From positions 5,688 to 69,687 of the forward strand of contig CAKULK010000013.1 in assembly GCA_934667275.1 (NCBI GenBank): a stretch of 64,000 bases of DNA, read 5' to 3'. Source of the DNA: an uncultured Bacteroidales bacterium (GTDB lineage Bacteria > Bacteroidota > Bacteroidia > Bacteroidales > Paludibacteraceae). Below, piece after piece: positions 17,933 to 26,479 of this stretch. Position 1 is the first letter of the stretch, and every line of letters starts with the position of its first letter. A model generated the notes under the pieces. The model saw only the letters and a program-made list of their open reading frames with translations. It made no database searches and was not told the DNA's origin. The translations under genes and the position numbers were made by a program.

Positions 17933-18488
17933 CATATCACCTTATGTAGATATAATCATCTTTGTGGTGGCGTTGCTGGCTGCCAATTATTTCTGGAAGT
18001 TCACAGTGGTGGGCGACGAAGGCAGCGAGCAAGTGATATGGTTCGGATTGGACATCACAGCCCCTTTCACGTGGCTGGTGGCGCATATTTCGCAGGTGGT
18101 CTATGGGCTGATTCACCTCACGAACAGCGGCGTGGAACTGATTGGCAGCACAATTTGCTACCCCGCCACGGGCACAGGCACCACCATCGTATGGAGTTGT
18201 ACCGGACTGAAGCAGTCGTTTATATGGCTGATAATCATGCTGGTAGCGCGCGGACCTTGGAGGAAAAAAGCGTGGTTTATACCTCTCGGATTGCTCTGCG
18301 TGTATGCGTTCAACATCCTCCGCATCACGCTCATCGCCTTGGCAATAGAGCACCACCCCGAATGGTTTGAATTGCTGCACACCTATATATTCAAGTACCT
18401 CTTCTATGGCATGCAGTTCCTGCTTTGGCTGTGGTGGACGTGCGGCATCGCCAAGACAACGCGCTTCGGCGACGAACAAGACAACTGA
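17913..18488 (+). CDS. exosortase/archaeosortase family protein
   Basis: The 191-residue polytopic protein has about six membrane segments. It keeps the predicted catalytic triad of exosortases: Cys in WSCTGLKQ (about residue 100), Arg in NILRIT (about 136), and His in ELLHTYIFKY (about 153). Exosortases are transpeptidase-like enzymes that process C-terminal sorting tails such as PEP-CTERM at the membrane. Its start lies inside the end of tsaD, so it is translationally coupled. No protein in this window shows a matching PEP-CTERM-like tail, so the substrate must be elsewhere. Confidence 0.85.
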   Translation: MPKRRFDISPYVDIIIFVVALLAANYFWKFTVVGDEGSEQVIWFGLDITAPFTWLVAHISQVVYGLIHLTNSGVELIGSTICYPATGTGTTIVWSCTGLKQSFIWLIIMLVARGPWRKKAWFIPLGLLCVYAFNILRITLIALAIEHHPEWFELLHTYIFKYLFYGMQFLLWLWWTCGIAKTTRFGDEQDN

Positions 18489-18527
18489 TTATAAACCAAA
18501 TAATTAACCCTAAAACAAACTAGTATT

Positions 18528-19904
18528 ATGGAACTACCATTTGCTGAATCGTGGAAAATCAAGATGGTTGAACCCATCCGCAAATCCACACGCGCAGAGC
18601 GCGAACAATGGCTCAAAGAGGCCAAAAACAACATCTTCATGCTCCGCAGCGAGCAGGTTTACATCGACCTCAACACCGACTCCGGTACGGGCTCCATGTC
18701 CGACCGCCAATGGGCAGCCCTCATGATGGGCGACGAGAGTTATTCGGGCAGCCGATCGTTCTTCGAGTTCAAGGACACCGTCACCCGCCTAACCGGCTTC
18801 AAGTACGTCATCCCCACCCACCAAGGTCGTGCTGCCGAGAACGTGCTCTTCTCCTACCTCGTTAAACCAGGACAAATCATCCCGGGCAACGCACACTTCG
18901 ACACCACCAAAGGCCACATCGAGTCGCGCAAGGCTTTTGCCATCGACGTCACCGTGGACGAGGCTAAAAACACCCAACTCGAGGCTCCTTTCAAAGGCAA
19001 TGTCAGTCTCGAGAAACTGGAGAAAGTGCTCAAAGAGAACCCCGGCAACGTGCCTTTTATGGTGCTCACCGTCACCAACAACACCGTTGGCGGTCAACCC
19101 GTTTCCATGCAGAATATCCGCGAGACCGCTGAACTCTGCCACCGCTACGGAGTGCCTGTAAATATGGACTCCGCACGCTTTGCCGAGAACGCATATTTCA
19201 TCAAGACCCGCGAACCGGGCTATGCCGACAAGACCATCAAAGAGATTGCACTTGAGATGTTCTCGTATGTCGATAGTATGACCATGTCCGCCAAAAAAGA
19301 CGGCCTCGTCAACATGGGAGGCTTCATCGCCACCAACAAAGAGGACTGGTACGAGGGCTGCAAGCAGTTCTGTATTCCTTTCGAAGGCTTTCTCACCTAC
19401 GGCGGTATGAACGGCCGCGATATGGCGGCTCTTGCTGTCGGTCTGGACGAGAACACCGAGTTCGACATGCTCGAAACCCGTATCCATCAGGTGCAATATC
19501 TGGCTAAGAAACTTGACGAATACGGCATTCCTTACCAGCGTCCTGCCGGTGGTCACGCCATCTTCGTGGATGCCGACCGCGTCCTCACCCACGTGCCGAA
19601 AGAGGAGTTCCCCGCACAGACGCTGACCTGCGAACTCTACCTCGAGGCTGGTATCCGCGCTTGCGAGATTGGCTACATCCTGGCTGACCGCGACCCTGTC
19701 ACACGCGAGAACCGCTTCGGCGGATTGGATTTCGTACGTCTCTGCATCCCGCGCCGCGTTTACACCGACAACCACATGGACGTCATCGCTGCTGCATTGA
19801 AGAACGTTTACGACCGTCGCGAGACCATCACCCGCGGACTCAAAATCACCAAAGAGGCTCCGCTCATGCGCCACTTCACCGTAGAACTCGAGCGTCTCGG
19901 ATAA
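18528..19904 (+). CDS. tnaA: tryptophanase
   Basis: This 458-residue PLP enzyme degrades tryptophan to indole, pyruvate and ammonia. The PLP lysine lies in MTMSAKKDGLVNMGG, and the substrate-binding DSARFAENAYFIK and ACEIGYILADRD follow the tryptophanase pattern; tyrosine phenol-lyase has DATRCVENAYF and SMERG at these places. It starts 39 nt after the exosortase gene, with no recognisable promoter in the gap. I see no leader peptide or transporter gene beside it, unlike the E. coli tna operon. A strong terminator follows at 19928-19959. Confidence 0.95.
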   Translation: MELPFAESWKIKMVEPIRKSTRAEREQWLKEAKNNIFMLRSEQVYIDLNTDSGTGSMSDRQWAALMMGDESYSGSRSFFEFKDTVTRLTGFKYVIPTHQGRAAENVLFSYLVKPGQIIPGNAHFDTTKGHIESRKAFAIDVTVDEAKNTQLEAPFKGNVSLEKLEKVLKENPGNVPFMVLTVTNNTVGGQPVSMQNIRETAELCHRYGVPVNMDSARFAENAYFIKTREPGYADKTIKEIALEMFSYVDSMTMSAKKDGLVNMGGFIATNKEDWYEGCKQFCIPFEGFLTYGGMNGRDMAALAVGLDENTEFDMLETRIHQVQYLAKKLDEYGIPYQRPAGGHAIFVDADRVLTHVPKEEFPAQTLTCELYLEAGIRACEIGYILADRDPVTRENRFGGLDFVRLCIPRRVYTDNHMDVIAAALKNVYDRRETITRGLKITKEAPLMRHFTVELERLG

Positions 19905-19927
19905 TTCCCGAACACAGTAACTTTTCG

Positions 19928-19959
19928 GCGGACTACTCTCATCGGTAGTCCGCTTTTTT
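19928..19959 (+). terminator. rho-independent terminator after tnaA
   Basis: A 9-bp stem (GCGGACTAC and its complement) with an 8-nt loop is followed by six T residues, 24 nt after the tnaA stop. Confidence 0.9.
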
Positions 19960-20014
19960 GATAATATTCACTTCAAACCTTCCGGACTTCCGCCTCGTGT
20001 TCGCCGGCTGTTCC

Positions 20015-20047
20015 TATCGGTACTTCATCGGAACCTCATCGGTACTT
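20015..20047. repeat. 11-bp-period tandem array
   Basis: Three units run TATCGGTACTT, CATCGGAACCT, CATCGGTACTT. The array lies between the tnaA terminator and the tyrS promoter. Confidence 0.8.
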
Positions 20048-20122
20048 CGCGTAGAGGATGTCGCGAGTATATTGTTAGAATCGGCTATCAACACGCCATT
20101 TTCACGGGTTTTTCGCCAAAAA

Positions 20123-20154
20123 TTTGCGTATGTTGAGAAAAAGCAATACCTTTG
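20123..20154 (+). promoter_or_regulatory. Bacteroidota-type promoter for tyrS
   Basis: TTTG, 20 bp, TACCTTTG, ending 26 nt before the tyrS ATG. It is nearly identical in layout and flanking bases to the tRNA-Gln promoter at 21533-21564. Confidence 0.85.
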
Positions 20155-20180
20155 CAATCACATTTTGTTTCACTGAATCG

Positions 20181-21473
20181 ATGAAGAATTTTGTAGAAGA
20201 ACTACGATGGAGAGGCATGTTGCAGGACATCATGCCCGGCACGGAAGAACAACTCATGAAAGAGCCCACCGCCGCTTACGTGGGCATCGACCCTACGGCT
20301 GACAGTCTGCACATCGGACACTTGTGCGGCATTATGATGCTCAAGCATTTGCAACATTGTGGGCATAAGCCCATCGCGCTTATTGGCGGGGCTACGGGTA
20401 TGATTGGCGACCCAAGCGGCAAGTCAGCAGAACGCAACCTGCTGGACGAGAAGACCTTACGCCATAATCAAGAGTGCATACAGAAACAGTTGGAGAAGTT
20501 TCTTGACTTCGGACTGGGTGACAACGCTGCCGAGTTGGTGAACAACTACGACTGGATGAAAGACTATAAATTCCTCGATTTCGCACGCGACATCGGCAAA
20601 CTCATCACCGTCAACTACATGATGGCGAAAGATAGTGTGAAAAAGCGGTTCAACGGCGAGTTCAGTCAGGGGATGTCGTTCACCGAGTTCACCTATCAGT
20701 TGCTGCAAGGATATGATTATGTGTATCTTAACAAGCACAAGAACTGCAAACTCCAAATGGGCGGTTCCGACCAATGGGGCAACATAACCACAGGCACCGA
20801 ACTCATCAAAAAGATGGGCGGGGGCGAAGCCTATGCCCTCACCTGCCCGCTCATCACCAAAGCCGATGGCGGTAAGTTCGGCAAGACCGAGAGCGGGAAT
20901 ATCTGGCTCGATCGCCGCTACACCAGCCCTTATCGTTTCTACCAGTTCTGGCTCAATGTCAGTGACGAAGACGCCAAACGCTACATCAAGATTTTCACAT
21001 GTCTGGAAAAGGCGGAGATTGACGCGCTCATTGCCGAACACGAGCAAGCCCCGCACTTGCGCCTGTTGCAAAAACGATTGGCTGAGGAGGTCACCGTCAT
21101 GGTGCATAGCCGCGAGGACTACGATGCCGCTGTCGAAGCCAGCAATATCTTGTTCGGTAATGCCACGCACGATGCCCTTTGCCGTTTGGACGAGGAGACA
21201 TTCTTGCAAGTGTTCGAGGGCGTAGAGCAATATGAGATTAGCCGCGCAGAATTGGAGGTAGGAATCGCGCCTTTGGATTTATTAGCAGAAAAGACACACA
21301 TCTTCCCCAGCAAGGGAGAGGCACGTAAGATGATACAAGCCAATGGGTTCTCTATGAATAAGGAGAAACTTACTGATGCGCAAACACCTGTCACCACTGC
21401 TGCACTCCTCAACAACAAATACATTGTCTTCCAAAAAGGAAAGAAAAACTACTACTTGGTAGTGGCAAAATAA
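20181..21473 (+). CDS. tyrS: tyrosyl-tRNA synthetase
   Basis: ATG 20181 (MKNFVEELRWRGML) gives a 430-residue class I synthetase that charges tRNA-Tyr. The HIGH signature is DSLHIGHLCG, the tyrosine-binding region is QLLQGYDYVYL with QMGGSDQWGN, and the KMSKS loop is the KFGKTESG variant. A C-terminal S4-like domain (FPSKGEARKMIQANG) binds tRNA. An in-frame ATG at 20124 lies inside the promoter and is discarded. Confidence 0.97.
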   Translation: MKNFVEELRWRGMLQDIMPGTEEQLMKEPTAAYVGIDPTADSLHIGHLCGIMMLKHLQHCGHKPIALIGGATGMIGDPSGKSAERNLLDEKTLRHNQECIQKQLEKFLDFGLGDNAAELVNNYDWMKDYKFLDFARDIGKLITVNYMMAKDSVKKRFNGEFSQGMSFTEFTYQLLQGYDYVYLNKHKNCKLQMGGSDQWGNITTGTELIKKMGGGEAYALTCPLITKADGGKFGKTESGNIWLDRRYTSPYRFYQFWLNVSDEDAKRYIKIFTCLEKAEIDALIAEHEQAPHLRLLQKRLAEEVTVMVHSREDYDAAVEASNILFGNATHDALCRLDEETFLQVFEGVEQYEISRAELEVGIAPLDLLAEKTHIFPSKGEARKMIQANGFSMNKEKLTDAQTPVTTAALLNNKYIVFQKGKKNYYLVVAK

Positions 21474-21532
21474 ACGGGAATAGCGTTTGGCAATAGGATT
21501 CGCACTCTTTTTTGCAGAAAAATGCATAAACA

Positions 21533-21564
21533 TTTGCACGTATCGGAAAAAAGCAGTACCTTTG
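21533..21564 (+). promoter_or_regulatory. Bacteroidota-type promoter for the tRNA-Gln/rplY region
   Basis: TTTG, 20 bp, TACCTTTG. Transcription is expected to begin near 21570, at the foot of the first leader hairpin, 144 nt before the tRNA. Confidence 0.85.
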
Positions 21565-21569
21565 CACCC

Positions 21570-21697
21570 GCTTTCGTGAGGAACGAGTATGCCTTATTAG
21601 CGAAAGCACCTCAAAATCGGTAAGAAAACGCAGTTTTCGAAGCCGAAGAGGAGGAATCGCGGCGGCTTAAATCTGCGATAGCAGATTTCCGTGCCGC
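21570..21697 (+). ncRNA. three-hairpin structured leader upstream of tRNA-Gln (candidate RNA)
   Basis: Three consecutive hairpins are visible. The first pairs GCTTTCG (21570-21576) with CGAAAGC (21601-21607). The second pairs AAAAC with GTTTT around 21625-21637 and is closed by TCGG/CCGA. The third pairs AAATCTGC with GCAGATTT around a GATA loop (21669-21688), with an outer GCGGC/GCCGC stem (21659-21697). No reading frame explains them. The region may be a separate small RNA or a 5' leader removed during tRNA maturation. I do not recognise it as a named RNA family. Confidence 0.45.
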
Positions 21698-21713
21698 AAG
21701 CGAATTCCGACGA

Positions 21714-21785
21714 TGTCCAATGGTATAAAGGCTATTACGTCAGATTTTGGTTCTGAAAATCCTGGTTCGATTCCGGGTTGGACAA
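21714..21785 (+). tRNA. tRNA-Gln (anticodon TTG)
   Basis: The 72-nt gene has a perfect acceptor stem (TGTCCAA with TTGGACA) and discriminator A, an anticodon stem TCAGA/TCTGA around the loop TTTTGGT (anticodon TTG), and a T arm with GGTTCGATTCC. The first base U1 pairs with A72, as usual for tRNA-Gln. CCA is not encoded. Confidence 0.95.
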
Positions 21786-21790
21786 CATAG

Positions 21791-21824
21791 TAAACAAGGA
21801 GCCTGCAACGCGGCTCCTTGTTTA
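21791..21824 (+). terminator. strong hairpin just after tRNA-Gln (terminator or processing site)
   Basis: A perfect 13-bp stem (TAAACAAGGAGCC and its complement) with an 8-nt loop begins 5 nt after the tRNA. No T run follows, so it may be an attenuating or processing hairpin rather than a full stop before rplY. Confidence 0.65.
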
Positions 21825-21842
21825 TAAAGTGTGATGGGATAC

Positions 21843-21891
21843 GGGCAGCCACACCGGCGATGTACACTATGCTACATCGGATATTCTGCCC
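21843..21891 (+). promoter_or_regulatory. structured leader before rplY (candidate r-protein autoregulatory site)
   Basis: An outer stem GGGCAG/CTGCCC (21843-21848 with 21886-21891) encloses an asymmetric internal loop and an inner stem CGATGTA/TACATCG (21858-21879). It ends 27 nt before the L25 start codon. Ribosomal protein leaders often mimic the rRNA target; whether this resembles 5S rRNA loop E is not clear by eye. Confidence 0.4.
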
Positions 21892-21918
21892 CACATTGAG
21901 TAACACCAAACAAAACAA

Positions 21919-22479
21919 ATGAAAACATTTGAACTCGTAGGTACTCCGCGTAGCGAGTACGGAAAGAAAGCCACCAAGGCTCTTCGCAAACAGAACCTCA
22001 TTCCTTGCAACCTCTATGGTTTTGGCGAGAACATCACGTTCACCGTGACTAAGGATGATGTACGCAAACTTATCTACACGCCGGATACATTGGCTGTAGC
22101 CCTCACCATTGGCGATATTAAGAAGATGGCGGTTGTGAAAGAGTTGCAAGTACACCCTGTTAGCGAAGATATTCTTCACATTGATTTTCTTGAGGTAAAC
22201 GAAACAAAGCCTGTTACCATTGAGATTCCTGTACAACTCACTGGTCACGCAGAAGGTGTAAAAGCCGGTGGTAAGTTGTCGCTCGAGATGAAGAAACTGA
22301 AAGTCAATGGTATCTACACCGTTATTCCTAACCGCATCGTAGTTGATGTTACCGAGTTGGGTCTCGGCAAGAAGTTGGCTGTTAACGATATTCACGTAGA
22401 AGGTCTCCAGATGATGAGCCCGAAAGACGCTTGTGTAGCACAGGTTAAGGCTACCCGCGCCAGCGCAACCGCTCAATAA
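21919..22479 (+). CDS. rplY: 50S ribosomal protein L25/general stress protein Ctc
   Basis: The 186-residue protein is the long (Ctc/TL5) form of L25. An N-terminal 5S rRNA-binding domain (residues 1-90, with RSEYGKKATKALRKQNLIPC) is followed by a beta-rich C-terminal domain (about 95-180, with HAEGVKAGGKL). It binds 5S rRNA in the central protuberance of the large subunit. Its stop shares one base with the pth start (TAATG), so translation of the two is coupled. Confidence 0.95.
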   Translation: MKTFELVGTPRSEYGKKATKALRKQNLIPCNLYGFGENITFTVTKDDVRKLIYTPDTLAVALTIGDIKKMAVVKELQVHPVSEDILHIDFLEVNETKPVTIEIPVQLTGHAEGVKAGGKLSLEMKKLKVNGIYTVIPNRIVVDVTELGLGKKLAVNDIHVEGLQMMSPKDACVAQVKATRASATAQ

Positions 22480-23042
22480 TGAAGTACTTGATAGTAGGGT
22501 TGGGTAACATCGGCGATGAGTACCGAGACACCCGACACAACATAGGATTTAAGATGTTGGACGCTTTTGCAAAAGCGTCCAACATTGTCTTTGAAGACAA
22601 GCGGTACGGTTTCGTGGGGCGCGGGCGCGTGAAGAACGCCGAACTCGTGCTACTGAAGCCATCCACGTATATGAACCTCAGCGGCAATGCGGTGCGCTAC
22701 TGGTTGCAGCAGGAGAAGATTGCGGTGGAAAATATGCTTGTGCTGGTGGACGACTTGAACCTCCCTTTTGGCACTATCCGTATACGCAAACAGGGTAGCA
22801 ACGGCGGGCACAACGGACTTGGCAATATCCAGCAAGTGCTTGGTACTGAAAACTATGCGCGTGTGCGTTTTGGTATTGGCAATGCTTTCACGCGCGGCGC
22901 ACAATGTAACTTTGTGCTCGGACACTGGACGGAGGAAGAGGAGAAAGCCCTACCCGACCGGCTGAAAGTGACAAGCGAGATTATTCCCTCGTTCTGCCTG
23001 CAAGGGATTGACCGCACTATGAACCTCTACAACGGCAAATAG
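22479..23042 (+). CDS. pth: peptidyl-tRNA hydrolase
   Basis: This 187-residue enzyme releases peptides from peptidyl-tRNA that drops off the ribosome. The catalytic elements are visible: GLGNIGDEYRDTRHNIGF with the essential Asn and His, PSTYMNLSG, VDDLNLPFG with the catalytic Asp, and GSNGGHNGL. The pair rplY-pth is common in bacteria. The next gene starts directly after its stop. Confidence 0.97.
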   Translation: MKYLIVGLGNIGDEYRDTRHNIGFKMLDAFAKASNIVFEDKRYGFVGRGRVKNAELVLLKPSTYMNLSGNAVRYWLQQEKIAVENMLVLVDDLNLPFGTIRIRKQGSNGGHNGLGNIQQVLGTENYARVRFGIGNAFTRGAQCNFVLGHWTEEEEKALPDRLKVTSEIIPSFCLQGIDRTMNLYNGK

Positions 23043-24995
23043 ATGCGCGAAAGGTTACGACATATATGGCAACAGCCCATCGTGGTGGCAGGATGTAATA
23101 TCCTGCTAATCATGGCGATATACACGTTGTCGCGGCTGTTTTTCTACCTTGTTAATCAGGAGATGTACCCCCATGTGACGGGGGCGCACCTCCTGGAAAT
23201 GCTACTTGGCGGCATGCGTTTCGACCTCACCGCCATACTCTATCTGAGCAGCGTGTATATCCTGCTGGCACTGCTGCCGTTTCACTGCCGTCACACCTAT
23301 GCCTACAGGACGACGGCGAAGTGCTTTTTCCTCATTCCCAATGCGTTAGGCATAGCGGTGAACTGCGTGGACATGGTCTATACGCGCTTCACCGACCGCC
23401 GTACCACCATCACGTTCTTCTCGGAGTTTCAGCATGACGGCAACTTGGCGAACATCTTCTTTCAGGCAGTGGTGCAGTACTGGTATGTCACACTGTTCGC
23501 GGTGGCAATGATAGCCCTGTTGGTGGTGCTTTACCGACAACTGCCCAAAGAGGACACCCCCACCCGCACGCCGTGGATATACTATGTGCGCGAGACGGCT
23601 ATCATGCTGATAACCTGCTACTTTGTCGTTATCGGCATACGCGGAGGCTTTGGCAAGTACACCCGTCCTATCACGCTGAGCAACGCGCTCCAGTACACCA
23701 ACACGCCCGCCGAGACCAACATCGTACTCAATACGCCGTTCAGCCTCATGCGCTCCACAGAGGGCAGCGTTTATGTCAATCCACACTACTTTGCGGATGA
23801 CGAAATGGAGGCTCTGATGTCGCCTGTGCATCCTGCACCCGACAGCATCGGCACGCCATCGCTCAATGTAGTGGTACTTATCCTCGAATCCTTCTCCAAG
23901 GAGTATATCGGCTTCTATAACAGTGGGTTAGACGATGGCACCTATAAGGGTTACACGCCGTTTCTCGACTCACTGCTCACACATTGCATCACCTACGAGC
24001 ACTCGTTTGCCTCGGGGCGCAAGTCGATAGATGCTATGCCGTCTATCCTGTCGTCCATCCCCATGCTCATCGACCCGTATGTGGTCACGCCCTATTCCAC
24101 CGACGAGGTCTCGTCTATCGCCGACTGCCTCAACCGCGAGGGCTACACCACCGCTTTCTTCCATGGTGCGCCCAACGGCAGTATGGGTTTTCAGGCGTAT
24201 GCCCGTTCCGCGGGGTTCCAAGCCTACTACGGCATGGACGAGTACGACGGACCTGACGCATTTGACGGCACATGGGCGATATGGGACGAGGAGTTCCTGC
24301 TCTACTACGCGCGCACGATGAGCCGCATGCAGGAGCCGTTTATGACGGCGGTATTCACAGCGTCCAGCCACCACCCGTTCCGCGTACCCGACAGATACAC
24401 AGGTGTTTACCCGATGGGCACGCAACCTATTCACCAGTGCATCGGTTACTCCGACAACGCCCTGCGGCAGTTCTTCAATTACGCCAAGACGCAACCGTGG
24501 TACGACCACACGCTGTTTGTCCTCACTGCCGACCACACCAACCAACTCACGCACCCCGAATACACAACGGCAAAAGGACTATTCGAGGTGCCTGTTGCGT
24601 TCTTCTATCCCGCTGATAATCACGGAGAAATACGCACACAACCTATCAGTCAGACCGACATCATGCCGTCTATTTTGGCGCGTGTAGGTTATCCCGCACC
24701 GTACTTTGCTTTCGGCGAGGACGCCCTCACCACTGCCAAGCCGCACCCCTACGCCATCTGCTACAACAACCCTGTGCATCAGATGTTTTCCGACAGCCTG
24801 CTCCTGCAATTCGACGGGAAAACCCTCACTGCCATCTACGACTACACAGCCGACCCGCTACTGCAAACCAACCGTCTTGCCGACCTTGGGCATACCCCGG
24901 AGGTGCAGCGTATGCTCACCTACCTGCGCGCCTATATACAGCAGTATATCAGCCGGTTGACCACCAACCGAATGATCATTCAAACCAACCGATAA
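23043..24995 (+). CDS. LTA synthase-like membrane sulfatase-fold transferase
   Basis: The 650-residue protein has about five N-terminal membrane segments (to about residue 200) and a large extracytoplasmic sulfatase/alkaline phosphatase-fold domain starting at LNVVVLILESFSKEYIGFYN. The metal-bound nucleophile region is probably SFASGRKSIDAMPSI, with later metal ligands in LTADHTNQ. Enzymes of this family move phosphoglycerol or phosphoethanolamine groups onto envelope glycans or lipids. Which group is moved here is unknown. The ATG follows the pth stop with no gap, and the stop overlaps the next ATG. Confidence 0.88.
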   Translation: MRERLRHIWQQPIVVAGCNILLIMAIYTLSRLFFYLVNQEMYPHVTGAHLLEMLLGGMRFDLTAILYLSSVYILLALLPFHCRHTYAYRTTAKCFFLIPNALGIAVNCVDMVYTRFTDRRTTITFFSEFQHDGNLANIFFQAVVQYWYVTLFAVAMIALLVVLYRQLPKEDTPTRTPWIYYVRETAIMLITCYFVVIGIRGGFGKYTRPITLSNALQYTNTPAETNIVLNTPFSLMRSTEGSVYVNPHYFADDEMEALMSPVHPAPDSIGTPSLNVVVLILESFSKEYIGFYNSGLDDGTYKGYTPFLDSLLTHCITYEHSFASGRKSIDAMPSILSSIPMLIDPYVVTPYSTDEVSSIADCLNREGYTTAFFHGAPNGSMGFQAYARSAGFQAYYGMDEYDGPDAFDGTWAIWDEEFLLYYARTMSRMQEPFMTAVFTASSHHPFRVPDRYTGVYPMGTQPIHQCIGYSDNALRQFFNYAKTQPWYDHTLFVLTADHTNQLTHPEYTTAKGLFEVPVAFFYPADNHGEIRTQPISQTDIMPSILARVGYPAPYFAFGEDALTTAKPHPYAICYNNPVHQMFSDSLLLQFDGKTLTAIYDYTADPLLQTNRLADLGHTPEVQRMLTYLRAYIQQYISRLTTNRMIIQTNR

Positions 24996-25408
24996 TGGAA
25001 GTCCGCGTCGATAAATACCTCTTTGCCATGCGTCTGTACAAGACGCGCAACATCGCCACCGAAGCCTGCAAATGCGGGCGCGTGAAGATGAACGGCACCG
25101 AACTCAAGCCCAGCCGCACTTTCCGTGTGGGCGATGTTTTCACCGTGCGCAAGGGACCCGCCACCTTCACCTACCGCATACTCCAACTATGCCAAAACCG
25201 CATCGGGGCGAAGTTAGTGCCCGATTATATGGAGGACATCACCACGCCCGACCAACTGGAACTCATAGAGTTAGCACGCCTGGCAGCACAGAGCGGGCGT
25301 GACCGTGGTTCGGGGCGTCCCACCAAGAAGGACCGCCGCGAGATAGAGATGTTTATGTCCGACGACTACGACTGGATAGACGAAGAAGATGATACAGAAG
25401 AAGAATAA
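24995..25408 (+). CDS. S4-domain RNA-binding protein (Hsp15/RqcP-like)
   Basis: The 137-residue product starts with an S4 RNA-binding domain (MEVRVDKYLFAMRLYKTRNI, then CKCGRVKMNGTELKPSR and VGDVFTV). A charged tail ends in an acidic EEDDTEEE stretch. Hsp15-type proteins recognise stalled 50S subunits that carry peptidyl-tRNA, which suits its position two genes after pth. The start overlaps the stop of the preceding gene (TAATG), and its end overlaps the next gene by 20 nt. Confidence 0.88.
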   Translation: MEVRVDKYLFAMRLYKTRNIATEACKCGRVKMNGTELKPSRTFRVGDVFTVRKGPATFTYRILQLCQNRIGAKLVPDYMEDITTPDQLELIELARLAAQSGRDRGSGRPTKKDRREIEMFMSDDYDWIDEEDDTEEE

Positions 25409-25838
25409 CATTGCCGAATATATCCTATATCTTTGGCAGATAGAGGATTACCTGCGCGCATTCCCGCAGCAGGCGGATGCCAACCAAGAGTTGCATGACC
25501 TCAACGAGATGATGCACCAGGAGAATATCCTCGACCACGGGCACCTGCAATTGGCGCAGAATGCACTTTCCGAACTCGAAGACCTGCACCGCGATTTGCT
25601 TGCCGAAGAAGCAACCTATCGTGCTGCTATGCTGCAACTTACGCCATCGCTTTGCCTGCTCAAGGCGAAGACTGACCGCCCCGAGATGAGCGACATCGAG
25701 GCGTGTCTCCTATTGCTATACCAAATTATGCTCCTACGCCTGCAGAAGCGCGACATCAACCCCGAGACGGCATCTGTTCAGCAACAGGCGACCAAGGTTC
25801 TCCAATACCTCAGCCGTACCTACCGCGACCAGAAATGA
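25389..25838 (+). CDS. DUF4924 family protein
   Basis: This 149-residue, mostly helical, acidic protein begins MIQKKNNIAEYILYLWQIEDY and matches the Bacteroidota-restricted DUF4924 pattern. It has no signal peptide or membrane segment and is presumably cytosolic. Function is unknown. It overlaps both neighbours by a few bases, placing it in the pth-to-nth operon. Confidence 0.8.
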   Translation: MIQKKNNIAEYILYLWQIEDYLRAFPQQADANQELHDLNEMMHQENILDHGHLQLAQNALSELEDLHRDLLAEEATYRAAMLQLTPSLCLLKAKTDRPEMSDIEACLLLLYQIMLLRLQKRDINPETASVQQQATKVLQYLSRTYRDQK

Positions 25839-26479
25839 CCACCCGCGAACGCTATACCCGCACCTTGGCATGGTTCACCAACCACATGCCCGTTGCCGAG
25901 AGCGAACTGACTTTCGACAATGCCTACCAACTCCTTGTGGCGGTCATGCTCTCTGCGCAGTGCACCGACAAGCGCGTCAACCTCGTCACGCCCGCACTCT
26001 TTGCCGCCTACCCGACGGTGGAAGCCATGTCCCATACCACGCCCGAAGAGGTACTGACCTATATTCATTCAGTCAGTTACCCGAACAGCAAAGCCGCCCA
26101 TCTCGTCAGCATGGCGCAACGTGTCATGGAGGTCTATGGCGGCGAGATACCTGCCACACGCGAAGAACTGCAAACTCTCGCAGGCGTAGGTCGAAAGACA
26201 GCAAATGTCGTCTGCGCCGTGTGGTGGAACCAACCCACGATGGCGGTTGATACACATATCTTCCGTGTTGCCGAGCGCATCGGACTCACCACGCACGCCA
26301 AGACGCCCTTGGACACAGAAAAACAACTCATCAAGTACATTCCCGCCGACCTTATCCCCAAGGCGCACCATTGGCTGCTCCTTCACGGCCGCTACACATG
26401 CCAAGCCCGCAAACCCCAATGCGAGACCTGCGGGCTGCAGTCCGTCTGCCGCTACTACGCCACACGTAATAGTCAGTGA
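25835..26479 (+). CDS. nth: endonuclease III
   Basis: ATG 25835 (MTTRERYTR), overlapping the previous stop as ATGA, gives a 214-residue DNA glycosylase/AP lyase that removes oxidised pyrimidines. The helix-hairpin-helix LAGVGRKTANVV with the catalytic Lys is followed by the catalytic Asp in AVDTHIFRVAER. The [4Fe-4S] cluster ligands appear as C-x6-C-x2-C-x5-C at the end (CQARKPQCETCGLQSVC). A longer in-frame start at 25703 would bury the gene in DUF4924 and is rejected. The stop overlaps the convergent glycosyltransferase gene by 7 nt. Confidence 0.96.
   Translation: MTTRERYTRTLAWFTNHMPVAESELTFDNAYQLLVAVMLSAQCTDKRVNLVTPALFAAYPTVEAMSHTTPEEVLTYIHSVSYPNSKAAHLVSMAQRVMEVYGGEIPATREELQTLAGVGRKTANVVCAVWWNQPTMAVDTHIFRVAERIGLTTHAKTPLDTEKQLIKYIPADLIPKAHHWLLLHGRYTCQARKPQCETCGLQSVCRYYATRNSQ

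Noticed and set aside
18789..19874. A 361-codon minus-strand frame inside tnaA
   Set aside because: tnaA has complete catalytic motifs on the plus strand, so the reverse frame is a composition effect.
18528..19904. Tyrosine phenol-lyase as the identity of the PLP lyase
   Set aside because: The DSARFAENAYFIK and ACEIGYILADRD segments follow tryptophanase; tyrosine phenol-lyase has DATRCVENAYF and SMERG at these places.
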